From assembly GCF_013416555.1 (NCBI RefSeq), contig NZ_JACCFG010000003.1, forward strand, positions 558,001 through 622,000: DNA of 64,000 bases, in the 5' to 3' direction. Positions 51,048 to 60,243 of this stretch are shown here, one piece after another. Positions within the stretch are counted from its first letter, which is position 1, and every line of letters starts with the position of its first letter. A model generated the notes under the pieces. The model worked only from the letters and a program-made list of their open reading frames with translations. It had not been told where the DNA came from and did no database searches. The stretch is from Sphingomonas sp. R-74633 (GTDB lineage Bacteria > Pseudomonadota > Alphaproteobacteria > Sphingomonadales > Sphingomonadaceae). The position numbers were made by a program, and so were the translations under genes.

Positions 51048-52400
51048 CTAGCGCAATCTTCGGCTGACCACCCATAGCCGCGCGCCATGGAGCGTCGCGG
51101 CGACCACCATCCCGCTGCCCGATGCCATTACGAGGCCATAGGCGCCCCATCCGGCGAGATGGACAAGCGCCAGTCCCGCGCCGCCGGTGACGATGAAGAA
51201 GGCAATCACCGAGTTGAACCCCGCCACGACCTGGTCGCCGAGCGAGCGCAGCGCATAGACGAACACCACCTGCATCCCGTCGAACAGGATGAACGGCGCC
51301 CAGACCGGCAGCATCGCCAGCGCGAGCGTATGGACCGCGGGTACGGACGGAAACAGCGCGACAAAGGGCCAGGGGGCGAGGATCAGCAGGATCGCGAGCC
51401 CGCCGGTCATCAGCGCGGCAAGCGCGGCAGCGATGACGGTGCGCCGCGCGGCTGCCTGGGGCACGCCTTCGCCCACGGCATTGCCGACGCGCACGCCCGC
51501 CGCCGATCCGAGCCCCAGCGCCACCGAGAAGGTGACATTGTGGATCGAGAAGACGATCTGGAAGGCATGGGTCGTCACGTCGCCCAGCTCGGTCGACAAT
51601 GCGATCAGGATCGAGAAGCCGACCAGCTCGAGCCCCGAGGCAATGGCGGGCACCAGCCCGAACCTGGCGAGCCCCAGCGCGCCCCTGAGCGATTCGCGGC
51701 TGAAGATGTCGGCGAGGTCGTGCACGCCGCGCTGCTTTGCCCGGGGCAAGGTCCAGGCCGCGCCGATCATGCCGGCGGCACCCAGTGCGGAGGCAATCGC
51801 GGTAGCCAGTGCCGCGCCGGTCGCGCCCATTTCGGGCAGACCGAGATGCCCGCCCGACAGCGCCCAGGCGAGGACGGCGTTGATCGGCAATATGGCGAGG
51901 TTGACCACCGTCACCCGTTGCGGCCGGCTCACGCCCTCGAGGAAGAAGCTGCCGGTGACGATCAGCAGCTGGAAGGGATAGGCGAGCGCCATTACCTTGA
52001 CGACATCGGCGGCGAGCGGTGCGACCTCGCGCGCCACGCCGATGCCGAGCAGCATCGGCTCGGCGAATGCGAAGAGCAGCAATGCGCTGACTAGGCCCAG
52101 CGCGATTGCAAGCAGCACGCCCTGGTGCAGCACGCGGCCGGTTTCCGGCAGGTCCCTGGCGCCATCGGCGCGCGAGACATGGACGAGCACGCCGGTCAGC
52201 GCCCCCAACCCCATCACGATTCCCGGAAAGGTCAGCGCCCGGCTCGCACCCAGTGCCGCGACCTGTTCGGTCCCGGTGAGCCCGACCACCACGACGTCGG
52301 TGACATGGAGGATCGTCCAGTTGAGGCTGGTCAGCATCACCGGCCAGGCCAGGGCCAGGATTCGCCGCGTCTCGGCGGAAAGGGCGGGGGATGGCCACAT
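51048..52400 (-). CDS. MATE family efflux transporter
   Basis: A 450-residue protein with twelve hydrophobic helices in two related halves, opening LALAWPVMLTSLNWTILHVTD, with repeated GASRALTFPG-type and GSAAGVRVGNAVGEG motifs of multidrug and toxin extrusion (MATE) exporters. It probably expels cationic drugs using Na+ or H+; the real substrate is unknown. Convergent with the zinc-ribbon gene, six bases apart. Confidence 0.9.
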   Translation of the reverse strand: MWPSPALSAETRRILALAWPVMLTSLNWTILHVTDVVVVGLTGTEQVAALGASRALTFPGIVMGLGALTGVLVHVSRADGARDLPETGRVLHQGVLLAIALGLVSALLLFAFAEPMLLGIGVAREVAPLAADVVKVMALAYPFQLLIVTGSFFLEGVSRPQRVTVVNLAILPINAVLAWALSGGHLGLPEMGATGAALATAIASALGAAGMIGAAWTLPRAKQRGVHDLADIFSRESLRGALGLARFGLVPAIASGLELVGFSILIALSTELGDVTTHAFQIVFSIHNVTFSVALGLGSAAGVRVGNAVGEGVPQAAARRTVIAAALAALMTGGLAILLILAPWPFVALFPSVPAVHTLALAMLPVWAPFILFDGMQVVFVYALRSLGDQVVAGFNSVIAFFIVTGGAGLALVHLAGWGAYGLVMASGSGMVVAATLHGARLWVVSRRLR

Positions 52401-52528
52401 GGGACGGCGGGCCTACCGATTTCGGCCTGTTGTGGAAAGCGCGGCGTATTGGCTTGCATTGCCTGAAACGCGTTGCTAGGGGCCGCTGCCTTACCAGCCG
52501 TCGGTATCCCAACTGACGGATTTCACGT

Positions 52529-52615
52529 GCGGTCGTGGCGGAACTGGTAGACGCGCAACGTTGAGGTCGTTGTGGCCGAAAGGCCGTGGAAGTTCGAGTC
52601 TTCTCGACCGCACCA
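52529..52615 (+). tRNA. tRNA-Leu (anticodon GAG)
   Basis: An 87-base class II tRNA with encoded CCA. The acceptor arm GCGGTCG pairs perfectly with CGACCGC; the anticodon loop TTGAGGT gives GAG (reads CUC and CUU); the long variable arm is GGCC-GAAA-GGCC; the T loop is TTCGAGT. It is a normal leucine tRNA, followed 153 bases later by the TonB-receptor gene. Confidence 0.95.
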
Positions 52616-52767
52616 CTGAAAAATGCAGGCACCCGGCGATCTCGCCGCGGTGCCGCAATTTTTTCGGGACCCCGGCACATTTCTGCGACATGTCGCGGTT
52701 AGCCACCCATCGTTCATGCGAGCGGTGTCAGGTGCGCCGCGGGGTTTGCGAAAGAGTGGGGAATTCG

Positions 52768-55700
52768 ATGCGTTCGAAGTTGATGCTGGGCTGTGCGGTT
52801 GCCGGTTTGCTCGTCGGTGCGATGCCGGGAGCAGCGCTGGCCCAGACGCAGCAGACCACTTCCACGCCCACGCCGCCCTCGACCCATTCGGCACCTGCCG
52901 TCCCGCAGGATACCGGCAGCGACGAGCTGGGCGACGAAGGCGCGATTGTCGTCAACGGCGTGCTGCCCGGCGCGGTGAAGACCGATGTGAAGCCCGAGGT
53001 GCAGCTCAACCCGGCGGATATCCGCGCCTATGGCGCTTCGAATGTTTCCGAGCTGATCACGGCGCTCCAGGCGCAGCTCGGCAGCAGCTCGGGCCGCGGT
53101 GACGAGCAGCCGGTGATCCTGATCAGCGGGCGCCGCTCGAGCATGAACGAAGTGCGCGACCTGCCGACCGAGGCGATCGACCGGATCGACATCCTGCCCG
53201 AGGAAGTCGCGCTGCAATATGGCTATTCGGCCACGCAGAAGGTGATCAATTTCGTCCTGCGCACCCGCTTCCAGGCGGTCACCACCGTGCTCGAGGGGCA
53301 GATGCCCACCGCCGGCGGCAATTTCACCGGGAGCGGCAACGTCAACATCCTCAAGCTCAACCGCAACGGGCGAGTGACGCTGGATGTGAAGTACAACCAG
53401 AATTCGGGCATCCTCGAAAGCGAGCGCGGCGTGACGCGCGCGAGCAGCTCGCTGTTCGATACCGTCGGCAATATCGGCGGCCTCGGCCCGATCGATCCGG
53501 TCACCGGCCAGCACCGTGTGATCGATCCGATCACCGGCCAGCGCTACGAGATCGACCCCGCGCTCAGCGCGCTGGCGGGTACGCCGGTGACCATCGCGGG
53601 CGTGCCGGTGGGCGCCACGGGCGGCCCGCAGGGGCTCGGCGCCTATGCCGCCAATGCCAATGATCCCAACGTCACCGATCTCTCGCCCTATCGCACCCTG
53701 GTGAATCCGGCGAAAAACCTGACGGTGAGCGGCATCTACAACCGTGCGCTGTCGTCCAACGTCTCCGCAACCGCCACGATCAACCTCGACGTGACCGAGA
53801 GCGAATCGCTGCTCGGCCTGCCGAGCGCGACGCTGACCCTGCCCGCGGGCAATCCCTGGTCGCCGTTCAGCCGCGACGTGCAGCTGCTGCGCTATTACGA
53901 CAATCTCAATCCGCTCTCGCGCGGCAATGGCAGCCAGTCGCTGCGCGGCGAGTTGACGGTCAACGGCGACAGCGCCCCGTGGATCAAGAGCTGGCGCTGG
54001 TCGGTCAACGCCAACTACCAGCAGACCGGCAGCGATCAGACCACCACGGTCAGCTTCGATCCCGCCCAGATCCAGGCGCGGCTCGACGCGCGCGACCCCA
54101 ATTTTAATCCGTTCGGCCCGGTTCCCGTCGAGCTGCTCGGCAACCGGCCCGACAGCTGGAACGAATCGACCACCAAGGTCGGCAATATCGAGTTCCTCAC
54201 CAACGGTTCGCTGCTCAAGCTGCCGGCGGGCGACATCACCACCAGCCTGCGCGTCGCGGGGCGGACCAACGATCTGTCGAGCACCTCCTCGCGCCTCGGC
54301 GTCGTCACTGCGGGCGCCGTCTCGCGCGACACCGGCAGCGTGCGCGGCAATATCAGCATCCCGCTGACCAGCCGCCGCCGCGCCTTTCTCGACGCGATCG
54401 GCGACTTGTCGGTCAATGCCAATTTCGAAGTCGAGCAGCTCTCGGACTTCGGCCGGCTGACCACCACCGGCTATGGCTTCAACTGGTCGCCGATCACCCA
54501 GGTCCAGGCGATCGTCAGCTTCATCGACGACAGCAACGCGCCGTCGCCCGGCCAGCTCGGCAATCCCACCGTGGTCACGCCGAACGTCCGCGTGTTCGAC
54601 TATGTGCGCAACGAGAGCGTCGACATCACCCAGATCACCGGCGGCAATCCCACGCTGACGGCTGACAGCCGCAAGGTGTTTCGCGCCGGGCTCAACATCC
54701 GCCCGCTCGACAAGACCAATCTCGGCATCGTCGTGAACTATACCAGCACGCGCTTCCGTAACGCGGTGCAGAGCTTCCCCGGCGCCTCGGCCGAAGTCGA
54801 GGCGGCCTTCCCCGATCGTTTCGTGCGCAACGGTGCGGGCGAGCTGCTCAGCGTCGACTATCGCCCGGTCAATTACGACCGCACCGAGCATCAGGAGCTG
54901 CGCTGGGGCTTCAACCTGTTCCTGCCGATCGCCTCGCCCCAGGCGACGCGGATGCGCGAGCGCCGCGAGGCGTTCATGAAGGCGCGCGAGGAATCGCGCC
55001 GCACCGGTCAGCCGATGCCTGCGGAAATGACTGCGATGTTCGACCAGTTCCGCAAGCTCGGCCAGCAGTCGAGCCTGTTCGGCGGGTCGCTGAGCAGCCA
55101 ATATGGCGGTGGCCGTCGGCCGGAGGGCAGCCAGCGCGGCGAAGGCCAGCAGGGCTCGTCGCAGAGTACTTCGCAGGCGCAGGGCAGCCAGGATCAGGGC
55201 CAGCCGCGCACGCAGACCGACAGCCCGGGCCAGCAGTCCGGCGGTAATGCCGGCGGTGGCCAGAGCAGCGGCCGCAGCCGCAGCAGCTTCGGGGGCGGCA
55301 GTGGCCGCAGCAGCAGCCGGGGCGGTTTCGGCGGCGGTGGCAATCGCCTGATCTTCAGCGCCTATCACACCTGGGTGCTCAAGGACGAAGTGATGATCCG
55401 CCCGGGCCTGCCCGTGATCAACCGGCTCGACGGATCGAGCGCGCAGACGATCGCCTCACACCGCGTCGACGTGATCGCCGGCGTCAAGCGCGACGCTTTG
55501 CTCTTCCAGCTCAACGGCAATTGGACGAGCGGTACCGATACGACCACGGGCACGCCGGGTAACAGCAGCGAGCTCCATTTCGGCAGCCTCGCCAAGGTCG
55601 GGCTCCTCGCGGAGTTCAACCCGGGCCAGGACATCGATTTCCTGCTCAAGCATCCCTGGTTCCGCGGCTCGCGAATTCAGCTGCGGGTCGACAATGTCTT

Positions 55701-55818
55701 CGATGCGCGCCAGCGGGTGACCGACGACAATGGCCTGACCCCGGCGGCCTATGCGCCCAATCTGCGCGACCCGATCGGCCGCACGGTCAAGCTGACCTTC
55801 CGCAAGCAGTTCTTCTAA
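52768..55818 (+). CDS. TonB-dependent receptor with low-complexity insertion
   Basis: An outer-membrane protein of 1016 residues. A signal peptide (1-26, ending AALAQ) is followed by a TonB-box-like DEGAIVVNG at about 57-64 and a plug domain (about 80-170, VSELITALQAQLG, PVILISGRRSSMNEVRDLP). The rest is a beta barrel ending in Phe (TFRKQFF). Residues about 728-860 are an insertion: a charged helix (RREAFMKAREESRRTGQ) then a Gln/Ser/Gly/Arg-rich tract. Near 242-264 a 30-base tandem repeat occurs. Substrate unknown. ATG 52768 has GTGGGGA upstream; the frame to 52561 reads through the tRNA and is rejected. Confidence 0.85.
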   Translation: MRSKLMLGCAVAGLLVGAMPGAALAQTQQTTSTPTPPSTHSAPAVPQDTGSDELGDEGAIVVNGVLPGAVKTDVKPEVQLNPADIRAYGASNVSELITALQAQLGSSSGRGDEQPVILISGRRSSMNEVRDLPTEAIDRIDILPEEVALQYGYSATQKVINFVLRTRFQAVTTVLEGQMPTAGGNFTGSGNVNILKLNRNGRVTLDVKYNQNSGILESERGVTRASSSLFDTVGNIGGLGPIDPVTGQHRVIDPITGQRYEIDPALSALAGTPVTIAGVPVGATGGPQGLGAYAANANDPNVTDLSPYRTLVNPAKNLTVSGIYNRALSSNVSATATINLDVTESESLLGLPSATLTLPAGNPWSPFSRDVQLLRYYDNLNPLSRGNGSQSLRGELTVNGDSAPWIKSWRWSVNANYQQTGSDQTTTVSFDPAQIQARLDARDPNFNPFGPVPVELLGNRPDSWNESTTKVGNIEFLTNGSLLKLPAGDITTSLRVAGRTNDLSSTSSRLGVVTAGAVSRDTGSVRGNISIPLTSRRRAFLDAIGDLSVNANFEVEQLSDFGRLTTTGYGFNWSPITQVQAIVSFIDDSNAPSPGQLGNPTVVTPNVRVFDYVRNESVDITQITGGNPTLTADSRKVFRAGLNIRPLDKTNLGIVVNYTSTRFRNAVQSFPGASAEVEAAFPDRFVRNGAGELLSVDYRPVNYDRTEHQELRWGFNLFLPIASPQATRMRERREAFMKAREESRRTGQPMPAEMTAMFDQFRKLGQQSSLFGGSLSSQYGGGRRPEGSQRGEGQQGSSQSTSQAQGSQDQGQPRTQTDSPGQQSGGNAGGGQSSGRSRSSFGGGSGRSSSRGGFGGGGNRLIFSAYHTWVLKDEVMIRPGLPVINRLDGSSAQTIASHRVDVIAGVKRDALLFQLNGNWTSGTDTTTGTPGNSSELHFGSLAKVGLLAEFNPGQDIDFLLKHPWFRGSRIQLRVDNVFDARQRVTDDNGLTPAAYAPNLRDPIGRTVKLTFRKQFF
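53491..53559 (+). repeat. 30-base tandem repeat in the TonB-receptor gene
   Basis: Units start at 53491 and 53521, with a partial third at 53551. Each begins ATCGATCCGRTCACCGGCCA and encodes IDP(V/I)TGQ plus three or four residues. It keeps the frame, lies in the first part of the barrel (residues about 242-264), and is probably in a loop. Confidence 0.75.
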
Positions 55819-55843
55819 GCCAGTAGCCATCGATCATTCTGGT

Positions 55844-55939
55844 TCTCCGGCGAAGGCCTGGGCCCAGTCTCGGCGCAGTTGGTGAGGTAGTCGAACCTCT
55901 CGAAGACCTTTGCAACTGAACCCGGCCTTCGCCGGGGAG
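55844..55939. repeat. Second REP-like hairpin element between convergent genes
   Basis: TCTCCGGCGAAGGCCTGGG at 55844-55862 and its near inverse CCCGGCCTTCGCCGGGGAG at 55921-55939 enclose a 58-base spacer with a nested GAGGT/ACCTC hairpin. It lies between the TonB-receptor stop and the convergent motB stop, the same setting as the copy at 24679-24760, and shares its CCGGCGAA core. Confidence 0.65.
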
Positions 55940-55964
55940 CAGCCAGGCCGCATGGCGATCCGTT

Positions 55965-56939
55965 TTAGTGCGTCGCGAGCGGCGCGTCGGCTTCGCGGCT
56001 GGCGCGCAGGCCCGGGCGGAAGCGGCCCTGCTGGTCCTGGTCCATGATCCGGCGATAGAGCAGGGTGATCGAGACACGGCGGTTGCGCGGGTCGGTCGGG
56101 TTCTCGACGATCAGCGGCTCGCGGTCGGCAACGCCCTCGATCCGCTCGAAGCGCATCTCGGTGACATCGCCCGAAAGCAGGCGCCGGCGGGTGGCTTCGG
56201 CGCGGCCGCTCGAGAGCATCCAGTTGTTCATCGCCAGCGGGTCGCCATAGGGCACGCTGTCGGTATGGCCGCGGATCATGATCGGGTTTTCCATGCCCTT
56301 GATCGAGTCCGCGATCGTGCCGACCAGCGCGCTCGCCTCGGGTACCAGCGCGGTGGTGCCCAGGTTGAACATCGAATAATTGGCGTCGTCGAGCAGGTCG
56401 ATCCGCATCCCGTCGCGCGTCGGCACGAAGCGGATATGGTTGGCGAGCTTCGACAGCGACGGCGTCATCTGCATGCGCCGACGGATCCGCTTCACCGCGT
56501 CGTCGAAATTCTTCTGGTCCTGCTGGGTCAGCGCGCGTTGGTCCTTAAGCGTGCCCTTGGCGCCGGTGCCGACATCCTTGCCGCCGCTGCCGCCCACTGG
56601 AACGGTGAGCGACTTGGTGCCGGTCTGCGATGCCTTGCCGGGATAATTGTCGCGCTGGTTGATCGCCTCGCCGCCGAACAGCCCGTTCGAGCCGGCGCTG
56701 TTCTGCTTCAGCTCGACCAATGTCGGCGCGAAATAATCGGCCAGTGCCTTGCGCTGCTTCTCGGTGGTGGCGCCGAGGATCCACAGCAGCAGGAAGAACG
56801 CCATCATCGCCGTCACGAAATCGGCATAGGCAACTTTCCAGGCGCCGCCGTGATGGCCGCCATGCCCTTCGATATAGATCTTCTTGACGATGATCTTGGG
56901 CGGCGCGTTTACGCCATGAGGTGCGCGTGCCGCGGCCAT
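55965..56939 (-). CDS. motB: Flagellar motor protein MotB
   Basis: A 324-residue stator subunit. After a basic N-terminus comes the single membrane helix with the proton-binding Asp40 in VAYADFVTAMMAFFLLLWIL, then a plug and linker, and a C-terminal OmpA-like peptidoglycan-binding domain (IMIRGHTDSVPYGD, NWMLSSGRAEATRR). It follows motA by three bases on the minus strand. No sodium-motor features are evident. Confidence 0.94.
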   Translation of the reverse strand: MAAARAPHGVNAPPKIIVKKIYIEGHGGHHGGAWKVAYADFVTAMMAFFLLLWILGATTEKQRKALADYFAPTLVELKQNSAGSNGLFGGEAINQRDNYPGKASQTGTKSLTVPVGGSGGKDVGTGAKGTLKDQRALTQQDQKNFDDAVKRIRRRMQMTPSLSKLANHIRFVPTRDGMRIDLLDDANYSMFNLGTTALVPEASALVGTIADSIKGMENPIMIRGHTDSVPYGDPLAMNNWMLSSGRAEATRRRLLSGDVTEMRFERIEGVADREPLIVENPTDPRNRRVSITLLYRRIMDQDQQGRFRPGLRASREADAPLATH

Positions 56940-56942
56940 CGC

Positions 56943-57806
56943 TTAGCGGCCCCGGAGTCCGTCGAACACTTCGCCGAAGCCCGGCTGGTTGGCGTGCGCG
57001 ATGCTGGAGCGGGCGGCCTCGATCACCAGCGGCTGCGGGTGGCCGTGGAGCGAGGCGATGATGATCTGCTTCACCACATGATAGATCGCCGAATCGGCGT
57101 CGATCACCTGCTGCAGGCGGCCGGCCAGCGGTGCGACGATGCCATAGGCCAGCAACACGCCCATGAAGGTGCCGACCAGCGCCGAGCCGATCATCGCGCC
57201 GAGGATGCTCGGCGGCTTGTCGATCGAGCCCATCGTCTTCACCACGCCGAGCACCGCGGCGACGATGCCGAGCGCCGGCAGCGCATCGCCCAGCGACTGG
57301 AGCGTCGTCTGCGGGCCCTGCACTTCGTGGTGGTGGGTCTTGATCGAATTATCCATCACCTCTTCGACTGCGTGCACGTCGAGCGTGCCCGACGAGACGA
57401 CGACGAGGCGCAGCGTATCGGTGATCAGGTTGATCAGCGTGTGATCGGCGAGCAGGCGCGGATATTCGGAGAAGATCGCGGAGGACTTCGGGTCCTCGAC
57501 ATGCGGCTCGAGCGCGATCGGGCCTTCGGTCCGCAGCATCTTCATCAGCTTGGAGACCAGGAAGATCGTGTCGAGATAGTCCTGCTTCTTGTACTTCGGC
57601 CCCTTGAGCACCTTGCCCAGGCCGCCGCCGAGCGCCTTCAGCTCCTTCATCGAGTTACCGATGATGAGCGCGCCTGCGGCGGCACCGCCGATGATGAGCA
57701 TCTCGTGCGGGATTGCTTCGAGCACGGGGCCGAGCGCGCCGCCGGTGATTGCGAAACCACCGAAGACCATCGCTAGCAGGATGACTAGGCCGATTGCCGG
57801 AAACAT
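56943..57806 (-). CDS. motA: Flagellar motor stator protein MotA
   Basis: A 287-residue membrane protein with four helices and a large cytoplasmic loop. MFPAIGLVILLAMVFGGFAITGG is the usual first helix; PRLLADHTLINLITDTLRLV and GDALPALGIVAAVLGVVKTMG, and SALVGTFMGVLLAYGIVAPLAG, are the conserved later blocks. It forms the stator with MotB. ATG 57806 is preceded by a GGGGG stretch and, further up, a 7-base inverted repeat. Confidence 0.95.
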   Translation of the reverse strand: MFPAIGLVILLAMVFGGFAITGGALGPVLEAIPHEMLIIGGAAAGALIIGNSMKELKALGGGLGKVLKGPKYKKQDYLDTIFLVSKLMKMLRTEGPIALEPHVEDPKSSAIFSEYPRLLADHTLINLITDTLRLVVVSSGTLDVHAVEEVMDNSIKTHHHEVQGPQTTLQSLGDALPALGIVAAVLGVVKTMGSIDKPPSILGAMIGSALVGTFMGVLLAYGIVAPLAGRLQQVIDADSAIYHVVKQIIIASLHGHPQPLVIEAARSSIAHANQPGFGEVFDGLRGR

Positions 57807-57829
57807 GTGCGCGAAACCCCCGAATTGTC

Positions 57830-57858
57830 ATCACGGTTAACGACCGTTTCGCCGTGAT
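57830..57858. promoter_or_regulatory. Inverted repeat upstream of motA
   Basis: ATCACGG at 57830-57836 and CCGTGAT at 57852-57858 form a perfect 7-base dyad, 24 to 52 bases before the motA start, with a nested ACGGT/ACCGT pair inside. It might be an operator or a leader hairpin for the stator genes. No sigma-54 or sigma-28 promoter was recognised in the 187-base gap. Confidence 0.4.
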
Positions 57859-57993
57859 CTTCAGCGGAAAAACATGGTTAATTCGTTACCGGCGCGAATA
57901 ATTTGCGGTTTTTGCTTGGATTTCGCCCGTGCGCTGTCTAACGGCGCCCGGCTTTTCGACCGGCGCGGTGGAAAATCCCGATTTTTCGACGCG

Positions 57994-58893
57994 TTATTTG
58001 AGATAGTTGAACAGCGACATGCTGGTCAGCTTGGTGAAGGTCGACTGGGTCGCCGAAAGCACGGTCAGCGTCTTCTGGAGATTGGCCACCGCCGTCGGAA
58101 TATCGGTATCCTCCATGCCCGATCGCGCCACTTCGCGCGTCTCGGCCACGTTGGTCATCTGCTCGGATTTCAGGTCGAGCCGCGCGCCGCGTGCACCCAC
58201 CGAAGCGCGGGCGAGCGCGACTGTGTTGAGCGACGTGTTGATGCCGGTAAGCGCGGTGCCCGCAGCGGCCTTCACATCGGTGCCCGATTTCAGCGCATCG
58301 GCCAGATTGCCGATGATCGCGAACATGTCGGCATCGGCGGTAGTGAACACGCGCTGGCCGCTGATCGAAGGCTGGATGCTCTCGCCGTCTGCAACCGGGA
58401 TGCCCGAAGGCTCGCCGGTGCCGGCGAAGCTGATCGAGCCGTCGGCGTTCTTCACATAGGCGGTGTCGCCGGTCGCGCCGCCGAACAGCGGCTGGCCGCG
58501 AATATCGTCCTTGGTGTTGGCCAGCCCGTAGATCGTGTCGCGGATCGCGCCCAGTTCCTCGCCGATCGCGGCGCGGTCCGAGTCCGAAAGCGTGTCGTTG
58601 GCGGCGCGGGTGGCCAGTTCGAGCGCGCGCTGGAGCTGCGTCTCGACGCTGTCCAGCGTCTGGTCGGCCTGGGAGAGCACACCCTGTGCTACGTTGATGT
58701 TCGACTTGTAGGTCGCATCGCCCGTGGTCGCGCGCTGGATCTGCTGCAGCTTCACATAGGCGGCCGCGTCCGAAACCGCAGTCACGCCCAGCTTGGTCGT
58801 GGCGATCTGGGTCTGGGTCTTGTCGGCCTCGGCGGTGAGCTGGGTCATCAGCGACACCGGCCGGGTATACATCTGCGAAGTGGAGATGCGCAT
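57994..58893 (-). CDS. flgL: Flagellar hook-associated protein 3
   Basis: A 299-residue hook-filament junction protein. It starts MRISTSQMYTRPVSLMTQLT, has DAAAYVKLQQIQRATTGDA and, at the C-terminus, the helical MSLFNYLK end, in the flagellin-like manner of FlgL. It is last of the flgF-to-flgL run on the minus strand, seven bases after flgK. Confidence 0.9.
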   Translation of the reverse strand: MRISTSQMYTRPVSLMTQLTAEADKTQTQIATTKLGVTAVSDAAAYVKLQQIQRATTGDATYKSNINVAQGVLSQADQTLDSVETQLQRALELATRAANDTLSDSDRAAIGEELGAIRDTIYGLANTKDDIRGQPLFGGATGDTAYVKNADGSISFAGTGEPSGIPVADGESIQPSISGQRVFTTADADMFAIIGNLADALKSGTDVKAAAGTALTGINTSLNTVALARASVGARGARLDLKSEQMTNVAETREVARSGMEDTDIPTAVANLQKTLTVLSATQSTFTKLTSMSLFNYLK

Positions 58894-58899
58894 GATCGT

Positions 58900-60243
58900 T
58901 TACCTGATATCGAGGATGGACTGGAGCGTCTCGCGCGCGACCTGGATCACCCGGGCCGACGCCTGATAGGCCTGCTGGAAGCGCATCAGATCGACCGCTT
59001 CCTCGTCGACATTGACGCCGCTCACCGAATCGCGCGCCGATACCGCGGCGTCGCGGATCGAGGTCTGCGCATCGACGATGCTGTTGCGGCCGGCGAGCGC
59101 GGCGCCATTGGCCGCGGTCAGGTCGGTCACGCCCTGTTCGAAATTGCCGCTGGTGCGCAGCGCGTCGAGCCCGGCGAGATTGGCGTTGTCGCGTGTGCCC
59201 CCGCCCGATGCGGCGGCAGCGATGCCGCGCGGATCGGTCATCGCCATGCTCAGCTGATAGGGCGGGTCGCCGACGGTGAACATCGGCTGGCCGGCATTGC
59301 CCTGCAGATCGCTGCCGGCAGCCTGGACCGCATTGACGCCGTCGGCAAAGTCCTGGGCCATCTGGCCGATTTCGTCGCGCGCCGCGCCGATACGGGCGCC
59401 GCTCTCGGCGATGCCTGCCAGCGCACCGCCGTTCGGCGACATCGCCTGCACCGCGCCGCTGGCCTGCTTCGCCGCAAAGGAAAAGGCGCCCTCGTCATTG
59501 CTCGTCACCGAGACGATTGCCGCCTGCGCGCCTTCGACCAGCTTGGGGCCGGTGTTGTTGCCCGCCTGCACGGTGGCGCGGCCATAGGTGTCGAAGCTTA
59601 CGGTCACGTCGGTGAGCGCGCTCATCTGCTCGAGCATCTGGTCGCGCTGGTCGAGCAGGGCGGCCTGGCCGGCGGTGCCTTCGGTGGCGCGGGCAAGGCC
59701 GGCATTGACCTTGGCGAGGCTGGCGGAAAGATTGTTGAGCTGCGTCACCGCCGTGTCGGCCGAGGCCTTGAGATCGGTCATCGCGCCGTCGAGCGCCTTG
59801 CCGGTCGCGCTGAACGCCGCCGCGACGCTCGAGGCGTTCTCCAGCATGTTGGCGCGCGCGGGCAGGGCTGTCGGGTCCGCCGCCACGGCCTTGGCGGACG
59901 TGAAGAAGGCGGTGAGCTGGTCGCCCAGCTTGTTCTGGGTAAGGCCGGAATCGATCCGTCCCAGCCAGGTCGCGCCGGCCATGGTGCGGGCGAGATCGGA
60001 GCTCGAGCTGCGCACTTCGGCGGCGCGGAACTGGTCGGCCGAGCGGACGACGCCGCCCACATTGGCGCCCAGGCCCGACGTCGTCGCGCTGGTATTGCCG
60101 CCGATCGCGACGACTTCGCGCACGGTGGCGACGCGGCGCGAATAGCCCGTGGTCGCGGCATTGGCGATATTGTCGGACGTGGTGGCGAGCGCGGACTGAT
60201 AGGCCCGCGCGCCGCTGGCGCCGATCGACAGCAGGTCGGTCAT
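58900..60243 (-). CDS. flgK: Flagellar hook-associated protein 1
   Basis: A 447-residue hook-filament junction protein. The N-terminal MTDLLSIGASGARAYQSALA with NIANAATTGYSRR is the axial-protein signature, and the C-terminal SGVNVDEEAVDLMRFQQAYQ is the FlgK/FlgE-type end. It is shorter than the enteric protein (about 550 residues), because the variable middle domain is reduced. The start overlaps the flgJ stop by four bases. Confidence 0.92.
   Translation of the reverse strand: MTDLLSIGASGARAYQSALATTSDNIANAATTGYSRRVATVREVVAIGGNTSATTSGLGANVGGVVRSADQFRAAEVRSSSSDLARTMAGATWLGRIDSGLTQNKLGDQLTAFFTSAKAVAADPTALPARANMLENASSVAAAFSATGKALDGAMTDLKASADTAVTQLNNLSASLAKVNAGLARATEGTAGQAALLDQRDQMLEQMSALTDVTVSFDTYGRATVQAGNNTGPKLVEGAQAAIVSVTSNDEGAFSFAAKQASGAVQAMSPNGGALAGIAESGARIGAARDEIGQMAQDFADGVNAVQAAGSDLQGNAGQPMFTVGDPPYQLSMAMTDPRGIAAAASGGGTRDNANLAGLDALRTSGNFEQGVTDLTAANGAALAGRNSIVDAQTSIRDAAVSARDSVSGVNVDEEAVDLMRFQQAYQASARVIQVARETLQSILDIR

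Noticed and set aside
52561..52767. Upstream extension of the TonB-receptor reading frame
   Set aside because: It would begin inside tRNA-Leu; ATG 52768 with a ribosome site and signal peptide is clearly the start.
52714..55368. 884-codon open frame antisense to the TonB receptor
   Set aside because: Ala/Arg-rich, no motif, and no start context; the sense frame has a signal peptide and plug domain.
57807..57993. Sigma-54 promoter for motA
   Set aside because: No TGGC-N8-TGC pattern is present on the minus strand.
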